From assembly GCA_945862145.1 (NCBI GenBank), contig CAMAXE010000017.1, forward strand, positions 39,606 through 103,605: 64,000 nucleotides of DNA, given 5' to 3'. This DNA comes from Klebsiella pneumoniae (GTDB lineage: Bacteria > Pseudomonadota > Gammaproteobacteria > Pseudomonadales > UBA5518). A model generated the notes under the pieces. That model did not search any database. It was given only the letters and a program-made list of their open reading frames with translations, and was not told the DNA's origin. Within the stretch, counting starts at the first letter, position 1, and each line of letters starts with the position of its first letter. Position numbers and translations under genes: made by a program. Below, one piece after another: positions 24,874 to 32,935 of this stretch.

Positions 24874-26517
24874 ATGACCCGACTGACAGGCGCCGAAGCA
24901 ATCGTCAAATCTCTGCGCGTGCACGGCATCGACACCGTCTTCGGCCTGCCCGGGGGACAGCTCGATCACTTGTTCGACGCGATGTACCGCGAGGGCGACG
25001 GGCTGCGCCTCATTCATTCGCGCCACGAGCAGGGCGTAGCCTACATGGCCTACGGCTATGCGAAGTCAACTGGTCGCGTCGGCACCTACGCCGTGGTGCC
25101 GGGGCCGGGGCTGCTGAATACGACGGCCGCACTCAGCACGGCGTGGGCCAATCACGCACGCGTGCTGTGTATCTCCGGGCAGATTCCTTTGCATTCGATC
25201 GATCGCGGCTATGGCGACCTGCACGAGATCAACGATCAGCTCGGCCTGATCCGCCACCTCACCAAGTGGGCCGAGCGCATCAATCATCCGACCGAGGCGC
25301 CCGGCGTCATCGCGGAGGCGATGCGCCAACTGCACACCGGTCGCCCGCGCCCGGTCGAAATCGAGATGCCGATGGACGTGATGGCCGCGCGCAGCGAAGT
25401 ACTGCTCGGCACGGCGCCCTCTGAATACGCCACTCCACCGCTTGACGACGAGCTGATCGACGCGGCCGCCACCCTGCTTGGCAAGGCAAAGCGGCCGCTG
25501 ATCGTGGTCGGCTCGGGTGCGCAGGAGGCCTGCGCGGAAGTGCTGGCGCTGGCAATGGCGCTGCAGGCGCCGGTGATGGCGAAACGTAACGGCAAGGGCA
25601 TCGTGCCATCGGATCATTATCTGAGCGCCAACCTGCCGCTGGGGCACCGCCTGTGGGGCGAGGCCGATGCGGTGATCGCGATCGGAACGCGCCTGCGCAT
25701 GCCGCTGCTGTCGTGGGGCAAGGACGCCGATCTGAAGCTGGTGCGGATCGACATAGACCCGACCGAGATCGCGCGCATCTGCAAACCCGAGGTCGGCATC
25801 GTCGGCGACGCCGCCGTGGTCGTGCGCGCGCTGTATGACCGCCTGCAGACGCGCAACATCGCGCGTCCCTCACGCAAAGAGGAACTCCAGGCGCGCAAGC
25901 AGGCGTTGGAGGTCGAGATCCGCGAACACGTCGCGCCGCAGATGGCCTATCTCGACGCGATCCGCGAGATGCTGCCGGAGGACGGCATCTTCGTCGACGA
26001 GGTGACGCAGGTCGGATTCACATCCTGGTACGGCTTCCCGGTGAGCCGCCCGCGCCAGCACATCACCGCCGGCTACCAGGGCACGCTCGGTTACGGCTTT
26101 GCCACTGCGCTCGGCGTGGTGGCGGGCAACCCGGGCAAGCGCGTGGTACAGGTGAGCGGCGACGGCGGCTTCATGTTCAACGTGCAGGAGCTGTCGACAG
26201 CGGTGCAATACAAGCTACCGGTGGTCACCGTTATCTTCAACGACAACCGCTTCACCAACGTCCAGCGCCAGCAACGCGACTGGTTCGACGGGCGCGTGCT
26301 GTGCTCGGACCTGCACAACCCGGATTTCGTGAAGCTGGCCGAGAGCTTCGGCGCGCTCGGCTTGCGCGTCGCCAACCCCCAGCAGCTGAAGGCGGCCATC
26401 GCGACGGCATTCGCGCAGGACGGGCCCGCCGTCATCGAGGTCACGGTCACCGAATTCTTCCCCGCTCCATGGCGCTTCATCATGATGCCGCAGAACCGCG
26501 AGGCCGTGTGCCGCTGA
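24874..26517 (+). CDS. Thiamine-diphosphate-dependent enzyme (acetolactate synthase/benzoylformate decarboxylase family)
   Basis: 547 aa with the three usual domains. The catalytic Glu of the PYR domain lies in HSRHEQGVAYMAYGYA. The central domain has PLIVVGSGAQEA, and the PP domain has the ThDP motif starting SGDGGFMFN and ending VIFNDNRFTNVQ. The cofactor sites look intact. The family covers acetolactate synthases, oxalyl-CoA and phenylpyruvate/benzoylformate decarboxylases, and C-C lyases; the sequence alone does not decide. In this operon it would act on a 2-oxo acid, perhaps the product of the aminotransferase that follows 21 bases later. Confidence 0.87.
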   Translation: MTRLTGAEAIVKSLRVHGIDTVFGLPGGQLDHLFDAMYREGDGLRLIHSRHEQGVAYMAYGYAKSTGRVGTYAVVPGPGLLNTTAALSTAWANHARVLCISGQIPLHSIDRGYGDLHEINDQLGLIRHLTKWAERINHPTEAPGVIAEAMRQLHTGRPRPVEIEMPMDVMAARSEVLLGTAPSEYATPPLDDELIDAAATLLGKAKRPLIVVGSGAQEACAEVLALAMALQAPVMAKRNGKGIVPSDHYLSANLPLGHRLWGEADAVIAIGTRLRMPLLSWGKDADLKLVRIDIDPTEIARICKPEVGIVGDAAVVVRALYDRLQTRNIARPSRKEELQARKQALEVEIREHVAPQMAYLDAIREMLPEDGIFVDEVTQVGFTSWYGFPVSRPRQHITAGYQGTLGYGFATALGVVAGNPGKRVVQVSGDGGFMFNVQELSTAVQYKLPVVTVIFNDNRFTNVQRQQRDWFDGRVLCSDLHNPDFVKLAESFGALGLRVANPQQLKAAIATAFAQDGPAVIEVTVTEFFPAPWRFIMMPQNREAVCR

Positions 26518-26538
26518 GGCGACAGGAAAACACCAACC

Positions 26539-27657
26539 ATGTCCGCGCTTGAAAACGCTCCCGAACCGCTGCCCAAGCCCGGTGTCCTGAGGATCGCGCC
26601 TTATGTTCCCGGCCAGAGCCGCATCGAGGGAAATCCAGCCCCGATCAAGTTGTCCTCCAACGAATCCTCGTTCGGACCGAGCCCCGCCGCGATCGCGGCG
26701 TTCAACGCGGCAGCGGCAACGCTGAACCGCTATCCGGATGGCGCCCAGACCGCGTTGCGCGAGGCGATCGCCGCGACCCACGGCCTGGATGCCGCGCGCA
26801 TCGTCTGCGGTAACGGCTCCGATGAGCTGATCCAGATGGTGATCCGCGCCTACGCCGGGCCCGGCGACGAGGTGCTGTTGAGCGAGAACGGCTTCCTGAT
26901 GTGCCGCATCCACGCGCTGGCGCAGGGGGCCGAAGTGATCGTCGCGCCGGAGCGCGATTTCCGCGTTGATGTTGATGCGCTGATCGCAAGGCTTTCGCCG
27001 CGCACGCGCGTGCTGTGCCTGGCCAACCCCAATAATCCCACCGGTACCTATATCCCCTGCAGTGAGGTGCGGCGTCTGCACGCCGCACTGCCGCCGGGCC
27101 TGATACTGCTGCTCGATGGCGCCTACGCGGAGTACGCGCTGGAGGCTGACTTCGATGCCGGGGCGAGTTTGGTCGAGTCGCACAGCAACGTGGTGATGAC
27201 GCGCACCTTCTCGAAGATCTACGGGCTGCCCGCCCTGCGCATCGGCTGGGCCTACTGCCCGGCATCGATCATCGATGCGTTGCAGCGGATCCGCTCCCCG
27301 TTCAATACCAGTGCGCCGGCGCTGGCGGCGGCGGCAGCGGCGGTGCGTGATCAGCCTTACATACAGCGTATCCGCGAGCACAATGCTGCGTGGCTGCTGC
27401 GCATCGCGAAGCACGTGACCGCTCTCGGCATCGAGGTGCTGCCGAGTGTCGCCAATTTCTACCTGCTGCGCTTTCCCGAGCACGGCCGCAAGAACGCCCA
27501 CGATGCTGCCGCGTTCCTGATCGGCAACGGCATCATCCCGCGCCCCGTGGCCACGCAGGATGCGGGCGGTGAGTTGCGCATAACCGTCGGCACCCCCGCT
27601 GAGAACGAAGCGGTACTCGCCGTGCTCGAGCGTTACATGCGGGGCGACGGTGCGTGA
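26539..27657 (+). CDS. HisC-like PLP aminotransferase (class I/II)
   Basis: 372 aa. It has the histidinol-phosphate aminotransferase pattern: KLSSNESSFGPSP at the N-terminus, CGNGSDELIQMV, CLANPNNPTGTY, LLLDGAYAEY, and the PLP lysine in TRTFSKIYGLPALRIGW. True hisC normally lies with other his genes, and here it ends a catabolic operon. I therefore read it as a paralogue that transaminates an aromatic or aliphatic amino/keto acid of this pathway rather than histidinol phosphate. ATG with AGGA upstream. Confidence 0.85.
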   Translation: MSALENAPEPLPKPGVLRIAPYVPGQSRIEGNPAPIKLSSNESSFGPSPAAIAAFNAAAATLNRYPDGAQTALREAIAATHGLDAARIVCGNGSDELIQMVIRAYAGPGDEVLLSENGFLMCRIHALAQGAEVIVAPERDFRVDVDALIARLSPRTRVLCLANPNNPTGTYIPCSEVRRLHAALPPGLILLLDGAYAEYALEADFDAGASLVESHSNVVMTRTFSKIYGLPALRIGWAYCPASIIDALQRIRSPFNTSAPALAAAAAAVRDQPYIQRIREHNAAWLLRIAKHVTALGIEVLPSVANFYLLRFPEHGRKNAHDAAAFLIGNGIIPRPVATQDAGGELRITVGTPAENEAVLAVLERYMRGDGA

Positions 27658-27730
27658 ACGCCACCGCGAGAACGGCTACGAATCGCTGTTGCAGTACACC
27701 GGGCTGAAGTCGGTTCTTAAAAGGCTGTAA
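27650..27730 (+). other. Possible 26-codon ORF or gene remnant at the end of the operon
   Basis: A GTG overlapping the aminotransferase stop opens a frame ending GYESLLQYTGLKSVLKRL and a TAA. The residue mix looks like a genuine protein C-terminus, not random high-GC sequence, but it is too short to identify. It may be the tail of a lost gene or a tiny coupled protein. Confidence 0.25.
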
Positions 27731-27733
27731 ATC

Positions 27734-28369
27734 TCATGTGCGGCAGGCCGTTGCCAGCGCGCCAATCGCCGACCAGTCGCGCGCGGCCAGCAGCGCCTCC
27801 GGTGCCAGCCAGCTGCCACCGACGCAAGCCACGTTCGGCAGTGTCAGATAGTCGCGGAAGTTTGTGGCTGTGATGCCGCCGGTGGGGCAGAAGCGCAGGT
27901 GTGCAAGCGGCCCGTGCACCGCGCGCAGCAGCGCCATGCCGCCGGCGCTGGTGGCGGGGAACAGTTTCAGGATGTCGTAGCCGAGCCGGCTGGCGCGCAT
28001 CATCTCGCCGGGCGTCATCACGCCGGGCAGCCACGGGATGTGGCGTGCGCGCAGCTGCTCGGCCAGCACGTCGTCGAAGCCTGGGCTGACCAGGAACGCG
28101 GCGCCGCAGTCCACGGCCTGCTGCACCTGCTCGAGTCGATACACGCTGCCCGCGCCGATGCTGAGCGTTGGCAGCGCCCGCGCGATGTCGCCGATCGCAT
28201 CAATCGCGCAGTCGCTGCGCAGCGTGATCTCGAGCACCGTGATGCCGGCGCTGTGCAGCGCCTCTGCGAGCGGTATGGCATCGGCACGCCGCGTGATGGT
28301 CAGTACCGGCAGCACCGGGTGCGCGGCGGCCAGGATCCGCTCCATGCCGTTCGAGTGTGCCTTGCTCAT
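27734..28369 (-). CDS. eda: KDPG aldolase (2-keto-3-deoxy-6-phosphogluconate aldolase)
   Basis: 211 aa. Class I aldolase: [10 protein letters not shown] near the N-terminus with the conserved Glu, [12 protein letters not shown], and the Schiff-base lysine in [14 protein letters not shown]. It cleaves KDPG to pyruvate and glyceraldehyde 3-phosphate, the last step after ManD and KdgK. ATG with GAGG six bases upstream. Last gene of the leftward operon and convergent with the aminotransferase operon, which brings both ends of the pathway together. Confidence 0.92.
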   Translation of the reverse strand: MSKAHSNGMERILAAAHPVLPVLTITRRADAIPLAEALHSAGITVLEITLRSDCAIDAIGDIARALPTLSIGAGSVYRLEQVQQAVDCGAAFLVSPGFDDVLAEQLRARHIPWLPGVMTPGEMMRASRLGYDILKLFPATSAGGMALLRAVHGPLAHLRFCPTGGITATNFRDYLTLPNVACVGGSWLAPEALLAARDWSAIGALATACRT

Positions 28370-28384
28370 TCGACGCCTCGTGGC

Positions 28385-29374
28385 TCAGGCGCGCGCCGGG
28401 TGACGCGGGACGATCTGCTCCAAGGTCTGCATCACCGCAATACTAGCATCGAGCGGCATGCGCGCCGACTCGTTGCGGCCGTCGCGGATGCAGTCCCGCA
28501 CTTCCGCGATCTGGTGACGATAGCCGGTGGCATCGCTGCTGAAGCTCCAGGACTCGGCGGGGTCATCGTGTGGCACCAGCTCGATGCCCGAGGGGTTGAA
28601 CAACGGCGGCTGCAGTCGCAGCCGACCGGTGCTGCCGAGGAGTTCCAGGAACGGCGCCTGCCGCGCGCGCATCGAGACGTGGAGCAGCCCGATGGCCCCG
28701 CTGTCAAAGCCGAGCAGCACGCCGTCCTGCTCGTCTACCCCTGACTCGCCTCGGCGGCACAGCGACTGCACCGACTTGGGTACACCGAGCAGCCGGTGCG
28801 CGAGGTGGAGCAGGTAGACGCCGGCATCGCGCATCACGCCGCCGCCGAGCTCTGGCCTGAACAGGTAGTAATCGGGATCGCGCTGTGGCTGGAAGGCGCC
28901 ACCGGCCAGCAGCAGTTGCGGTGTGCCGATGCGGCCTTCGTGCAGCAGCCGCTCGAGCTCGCCGATCGCGGGCAGGAAGCAGGTCCACATCGCCTCCATC
29001 AGGAACAGGCCACGCTCACGCGCGCGCTCAACCATGCAGCGTGATTCCGGCGCGTCCAATGCAAATGGCTTTTCGCACAGCACATGCTTGCCGGCATCCA
29101 GACAGAGCAGGCAGTCGGCGAGATGGCGCGACGGCGGTGTCGCGATGTAGACCACATCGACCTCGGCGCAGGCAGCGAGCGCGGCGTAATTTCCGAAGTG
29201 CAGCCGAGCCCCACTTTCCTGCGCGAACGCGGCGGCCTTGTCGCTATCGCGGGAGGCAACAGCGCGCAGTTCGCAGCCTGGCACCGCGCTGATCGCGGCC
29301 GCGATGGTGCGCGCGATCTTGCCGCATCCCAGAATGCCCCAGCGCAGCGGCGAGGCCTCGGCTGGTGTCGTCAC
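28385..29374 (-). CDS. Gfo/Idh/MocA-family oxidoreductase
   Basis: 329 aa. Rossmann NAD(P) site WGILGCGKIARTIAAAI at the N-terminus and the conserved EKP motif in VLCEKPFALDAPES. These enzymes oxidise sugars, inositols or sugar acids, or reduce biliverdin-like compounds. The GTG start shares GTGA with the stop of the SDR gene before it, so translation is coupled. In a mannonate island it may oxidise the sugar or uronate at an early step; the substrate is not shown. Confidence 0.87.
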   Translation of the reverse strand: MTTPAEASPLRWGILGCGKIARTIAAAISAVPGCELRAVASRDSDKAAAFAQESGARLHFGNYAALAACAEVDVVYIATPPSRHLADCLLCLDAGKHVLCEKPFALDAPESRCMVERARERGLFLMEAMWTCFLPAIGELERLLHEGRIGTPQLLLAGGAFQPQRDPDYYLFRPELGGGVMRDAGVYLLHLAHRLLGVPKSVQSLCRRGESGVDEQDGVLLGFDSGAIGLLHVSMRARQAPFLELLGSTGRLRLQPPLFNPSGIELVPHDDPAESWSFSSDATGYRHQIAEVRDCIRDGRNESARMPLDASIAVMQTLEQIVPRHPARA

Positions 29375-30141
29375 CGCGCGGCCACCGTGAAGCCGCCGTC
29401 GACCACCAGCGTCGCGCCCGTGACGAAGGAGGCGTCATCGCTTGCCAGGAAGTGGATCGCAGCGGCGATTTCGGGCGGCTCCGCGATGCGCCCCAGCAGG
29501 CCGTAGCCGCGGGTCGCCGCGCGCAGATCCTGTGCGCTCTGGCCGCGCGCGGCGCCGGCGCGCAGATGGTGATCGGTCAGCGTGGCGCCCGGACACACGG
29601 CGTTCACGCGGATGCCGTCGACGCCGTGATCCACCGCGAGGCTGCGCATGATGCCGAGCACTCCGATTTTCGACATGTCGTAAAGTGCCATGCCCGGAGG
29701 GGAGCGCAGGGCGTTGGTGGAGGACACCAGCACGATGCGCCCGTCGTGCTGCGCGATCATCGTGGGAAGCACGGACTGGCAGGCGTTGACGATGCCGCGC
29801 AGGTTCACTGAGACGACGCGCGACCAGTCCTCTTCCGTGGCGTCGATCAGGCGGCCCGGCGTCTGGATGCCCGCGTTCCCGATCAGCACGTCGATGCGCC
29901 CCCAACGCGATAGCGCCGCATTGGCCATGCGCCGGCAATCCGCCGTGCTCGAGACATCGCAGGCGATGGCCGCCAGGTCCGCGCCACTGTTTGCGGCCAC
30001 GTCACGCGCTGTGGCCTGTGCAGCTGGCTCGTCGCGGTCGGCGGCCAGCACGCGGTAACCCTGCGCCGCGAAGCGTTCGACGCAGGCACGGCCGATGCCG
30101 GCGCCACCACCCGTAACGATGCACACGCGTGCCTCGCTCAC
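29371..30141 (-). CDS. Short-chain dehydrogenase/reductase (SDR)
   Basis: 256 aa, classical SDR length. Cofactor loop TGGGAGIGRACVE, NAGIQTPGRL, catalytic Ser in LVSSTNALRS and the YxxxK in ALYDMSKIGVLG. The end (GATLVVDGGFTVAAR) is typical. GTG start overlapping the VOC stop (GTGA). A fructuronate- or sugar-dehydrogenase role would fit, since the island has no long-chain UxuB-type fructuronate reductase, but this is inference. Confidence 0.87.
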   Translation of the reverse strand: MSEARVCIVTGGGAGIGRACVERFAAQGYRVLAADRDEPAAQATARDVAANSGADLAAIACDVSSTADCRRMANAALSRWGRIDVLIGNAGIQTPGRLIDATEEDWSRVVSVNLRGIVNACQSVLPTMIAQHDGRIVLVSSTNALRSPPGMALYDMSKIGVLGIMRSLAVDHGVDGIRVNAVCPGATLTDHHLRAGAARGQSAQDLRAATRGYGLLGRIAEPPEIAAAIHFLASDDASFVTGATLVVDGGFTVAAR

Positions 30142-30563
30142 GAGGCCACCGGGCGCGGCTGGTAATCGATAACGCAGGTGCCACCGTGCTGCTGCATGCT
30201 CAGCCGGTCGTATTGGTGCAGTTCGATGAATACACCGTTCGGGTCGCGGCAGGTGACCATCCAGGTGTGATCGCCGCCCAGACGCCTTTCCGAGGCCTCA
30301 TAGCCGGCTGCCAGCAGGCGCGCGCGCAGCGACTCGATGTCGTCGGACTCGACTGCGAAATGCCGGACTCCGCCTTCGGGGCGCGACGCACAGACGCGGA
30401 TCACCTCGAGGAAGGTCTGGTCGTCGAAGCGCAGGTAGTAGCCGATCAGCAGGTCCTGGAGGTTGCGGAACTCGAATTGCCGCTGCAGCCCGAGGCAGGT
30501 GTAGAAGCGCTCGGTTTCCTCTAGGTCCGCCGACTCGATGCATACGTGGGCGAGCTTGATCAT
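30138..30563 (-). CDS. VOC-family (glyoxalase/bleomycin-resistance fold) protein
   Basis: 141 aa from the ATG at 30563; longer in-frame sequence overlaps the SDR gene and is noise. One vicinal-oxygen-chelate module: KLAHVCIESADLEETERFY at the start, metal-ligand candidates His6 and Glu, VRHFAVESDDIESL, and DPNGVFIELHQY at the end. VOC proteins are lyases, isomerases or dioxygenases, often metal-bound. ATGA overlap with the upstream SDR stop and GTGA with the downstream SDR start place it firmly in the operon. Confidence 0.82.
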   Translation of the reverse strand: MIKLAHVCIESADLEETERFYTCLGLQRQFEFRNLQDLLIGYYLRFDDQTFLEVIRVCASRPEGGVRHFAVESDDIESLRARLLAAGYEASERRLGGDHTWMVTCRDPNGVFIELHQYDRLSMQQHGGTCVIDYQPRPVAS

Positions 30564-31441
30564 GCGGGTATTTCCCCGGCCGGCGCAGCCGCACCCTCGA
30601 TCCACCAATCCACGCCCGCGACATCGCGGAGGAAGCGGTCGCGCTCGGCATCGCTCAGCGCGAACAGCTTTCCGGCGACGCGCTCCGCGACCTCGTCGGC
30701 GGGCCAGCGGAAGCGGTTGCCCTCGGCGCGCGAGATCCTGACCAGCAGTTCGCCGAGGATGCGCGGGTCGCGCCCCTTCGGCAGTGCGGCGCGCAATTGC
30801 CGTTGCTGCGATTGGATCAGGGGGTAGTAGGGCGACTCTGGGCCGCAGGCGCCGGGCGCGTCCTGAGCGGTGGTCCTGAACATGCCGGTGTTGTATTGCG
30901 CCGGGTGCACCAGTGCGGTGCGGATGTTCCAGCGCATCACCTCGTGACGCATTGCCTCGGTGAGCCCCTCCAGTGCGAACTTGCTGGCGCTGTAGGCCGC
31001 GTCGCCGGCCTTCGCGGCCATCCCGGACAGCGAACTGATCATGACAATGCAGCCGCTGCGCTGCGCGCGCATCTGCGGCAGCACCGAGCGGGTGAGCAGC
31101 GCCGGCCCGAAGAAATTGCACTCCATGGCCGCGCGCAATCCGGACTCATCGATGTCCTCGAAGGCGCCGACCGGCAGCACACCGGCATTGTTGACCAACA
31201 CGTCGATGCGCCCGTCGCTGCGCACTATGTCCTGCACGAACGCGGCGAAGGTGTCGGGGCGGGTGACGTCGAGTGCGTGTACCGGGATGTCGAGTTGCTC
31301 AGTGGCTGCGGCGCTGCGCAAGGCCCCGGCGCGAGCGGTATCGCGCATCGTCGCGTGCACGCGGTCCCCGGCACGCGCGAAGGCGAGCGCGGCTTCCAGC
31401 CCGATGCCGCCCGAGCAGCCTGTTATCACAACCGTATTCAT
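30560..31441 (-). CDS. Short-chain dehydrogenase/reductase (SDR), second copy
   Basis: 293 aa, with an extended C-terminal part. TGCSGGIGLEAALAFARAGD cofactor loop, VNNAGVLPVGAFED, ISSLSGMAAKAGDAAYSASK with the catalytic Ser, Tyr and Lys. ATG with GAGGAG site, 10 bases after the MDR dehydrogenase gene. The C-terminal 60 residues (after PYYPLI) are longer than in classical SDRs. The substrate is unknown; it is probably an alcohol or sugar intermediate of the island. Confidence 0.87.
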   Translation of the reverse strand: MNTVVITGCSGGIGLEAALAFARAGDRVHATMRDTARAGALRSAAATEQLDIPVHALDVTRPDTFAAFVQDIVRSDGRIDVLVNNAGVLPVGAFEDIDESGLRAAMECNFFGPALLTRSVLPQMRAQRSGCIVMISSLSGMAAKAGDAAYSASKFALEGLTEAMRHEVMRWNIRTALVHPAQYNTGMFRTTAQDAPGACGPESPYYPLIQSQQRQLRAALPKGRDPRILGELLVRISRAEGNRFRWPADEVAERVAGKLFALSDAERDRFLRDVAGVDWWIEGAAAPAGEIPA

Positions 31442-31451
31442 GCTTTGCTCC

Positions 31452-32441
31452 TCATGACCGGGTCCAATCGAACACTATGCCAACGGCCTCGGCGCGCCGT
31501 TCGGAGGCAAGCTCGTAGGCGTCCTCGCAGGCCTCGGGTGCGAACTCGTGGGTGATCAGGCCCTCCAGCGGGAACGAGCCGTCCTGCAGCAGCTTGAAGA
31601 ACAGCGCGTCGATGCGCCGCTGCGTCCAGCCGCCGCGGTCGTGGTGATCGTGCACCGCGACCACGGTCAGACCCCGGGTCATCATGTCGGAACCGAGGTG
31701 CTGCTGCGCCGGAAAGCCCGTGTCGCCCAGTAATACCAGCTTGCCGTACTGCGCCACGACGCCGAGCGCCTGCCCGAATACCGTGGCATTGCCGGTGGTG
31801 TCGACCACGATCTCGAAGCCGCCGCCTGACAGCTCGAGCAGGCGCTCGCGCGCGGCGTCGAGTTCGCCTGCGATTAACGCGGTCGCGCCGCCACGGCCCG
31901 CTAGCGCGAGGCGCAGCGGCGGCGTGTCTACCACCACGATCGAGCGCATGCCACTCGCCTTCGCCCAACGCAGCGCCATCTGTCCGACGGGGCCTGCCCC
32001 GATGATCAGCGCCTGCCCGCCGAGCGTGAAAGGCGCCATGTGCGCCGCGCGAAACGCAGTCTTCGCCAGGCCGCACCAGCAGGCCGGCTTCAGGTCGGGC
32101 AGTGCCGGCACCGGCGAGCAGAGCGCGGCATCGAGCGTCCAGTGCGATGTGTGCCCCATGCGCATGAACACGCTGTCACCTGCGGCGAACTCGCTCACCC
32201 CGGAGCCCACGGTCTCGACCACCGCGACGGATTGCACGCCGGTCTTCATCTGCGGAAAGGAAAAGCGCTGCGCGAAGTGCGTGTCGGTGGCGTATTTCGC
32301 GTGCAGGATCGTGGTCTCGGTGCCGATGCTCACCAGGCTGTAGCGGCTGCGCACCTGCACCTCTCCCGCCTCGGGCGCGCGCGGCTCGAAATTCAGCAAC
32401 GCGACCTTGCCCCGCTCCGGGAATACGATTCGTCGTCCCAC
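31452..32441 (-). CDS. Medium-chain dehydrogenase/reductase, non-zinc 'SLxSxGTE' type
   Basis: 329 aa; GTG start with a strong GAGGTGA site. Rossmann site ALIIGAGPVGQMALRWA in the second half. Near residue 35 it has RYSLVSIGTETT, where zinc alcohol dehydrogenases have the catalytic Cys (GxCGTD), and no four-Cys structural zinc cluster is seen. It resembles the BchC-like/sugar-chain branch of the MDR family. First gene of the leftward operon; the promoter with operator F lies about 80 bases upstream. It is probably a sugar or polyol dehydrogenase. Confidence 0.83.
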   Translation of the reverse strand: MGRRIVFPERGKVALLNFEPRAPEAGEVQVRSRYSLVSIGTETTILHAKYATDTHFAQRFSFPQMKTGVQSVAVVETVGSGVSEFAAGDSVFMRMGHTSHWTLDAALCSPVPALPDLKPACWCGLAKTAFRAAHMAPFTLGGQALIIGAGPVGQMALRWAKASGMRSIVVVDTPPLRLALAGRGGATALIAGELDAARERLLELSGGGFEIVVDTTGNATVFGQALGVVAQYGKLVLLGDTGFPAQQHLGSDMMTRGLTVVAVHDHHDRGGWTQRRIDALFFKLLQDGSFPLEGLITHEFAPEACEDAYELASERRAEAVGIVFDWTRS

Positions 32442-32516
32442 GGGTCACCTCGTTGTTGGGTCAAGAAAACCGGGCCCGTGTCCTCGGAAGTCGCTGCCAG
32501 ATCGCCGCATTAGAGA

Positions 32517-32546
32517 ACTATATAGTGGGACTATTAAAATGATCAA
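32517..32546 (-). promoter_or_regulatory. Sigma70-like promoter of the leftward MDR operon
   Basis: On the minus strand TTGATC (32546-32541) is followed by TATATA (spacer 16) or TATAGT (spacer 18). Operator F covers the spacer and the -10, as at the other two promoters of the island. Confidence 0.55.
32521..32535. promoter_or_regulatory. Operator-like site F (TATAGTGGGACTATT)
   Basis: Perfect ATAGT-GGG-ACTAT palindrome at 32522-32534. It fits the FadR-subfamily rule T-N-G-T-N3-A-C-N-A exactly and overlaps the promoter of the MDR operon. Confidence 0.68.
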
Positions 32547-32697
32547 GCACGCGGCAAGACCTTGCTCGAAACCGCCGAGCCGGCTCCTGGATGACTTAAA
32601 AAAGGCTTTGTAAGCATGTAATTATGCAGATTCCAGAGCGCTATTTTTGCTGGATGGCATCAAGCTACGACAAGTGAAAGCCCATCAGGTTTCCACT

Positions 32698-32712
32698 ATT
32701 AATGGGATGTAA
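32698..32712. promoter_or_regulatory. Operator-like site G (ATTAATGGGATGTAA)
   Basis: Identical to site B. It lies 177 bases upstream of site F, nearly the same distance as between A and B (175), which suggests an auxiliary looping site. Confidence 0.6.
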
Positions 32713-32935
32713 ATGGTTTGGCAAATTAAGGCTCCCGTGCCGGCGCGGAGCGCGCGAGCCGGATCTGGCAGGGCCTTCCCGAGTCTGGATATGCCCGGAT
32801 TTTGGGGCCGCCGCCGAATCGGCGGCAGCGCTCAGCGCGCCTTCTGCAGCGCCGGCGCCGCCTGCGGCTTGACGTTGCGGTAGTCGTAGCAGAGCGGGTC
32901 CGTGACGGTTGCCGCGGGCAAGGGGGCATGCCCCG

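Noticed and set aside
26539..27657. True histidine biosynthesis gene hisC
   Set aside because: No other his genes nearby and the gene ends a catabolic operon; a paralogue with another substrate is more likely, though hisC function is not excluded.
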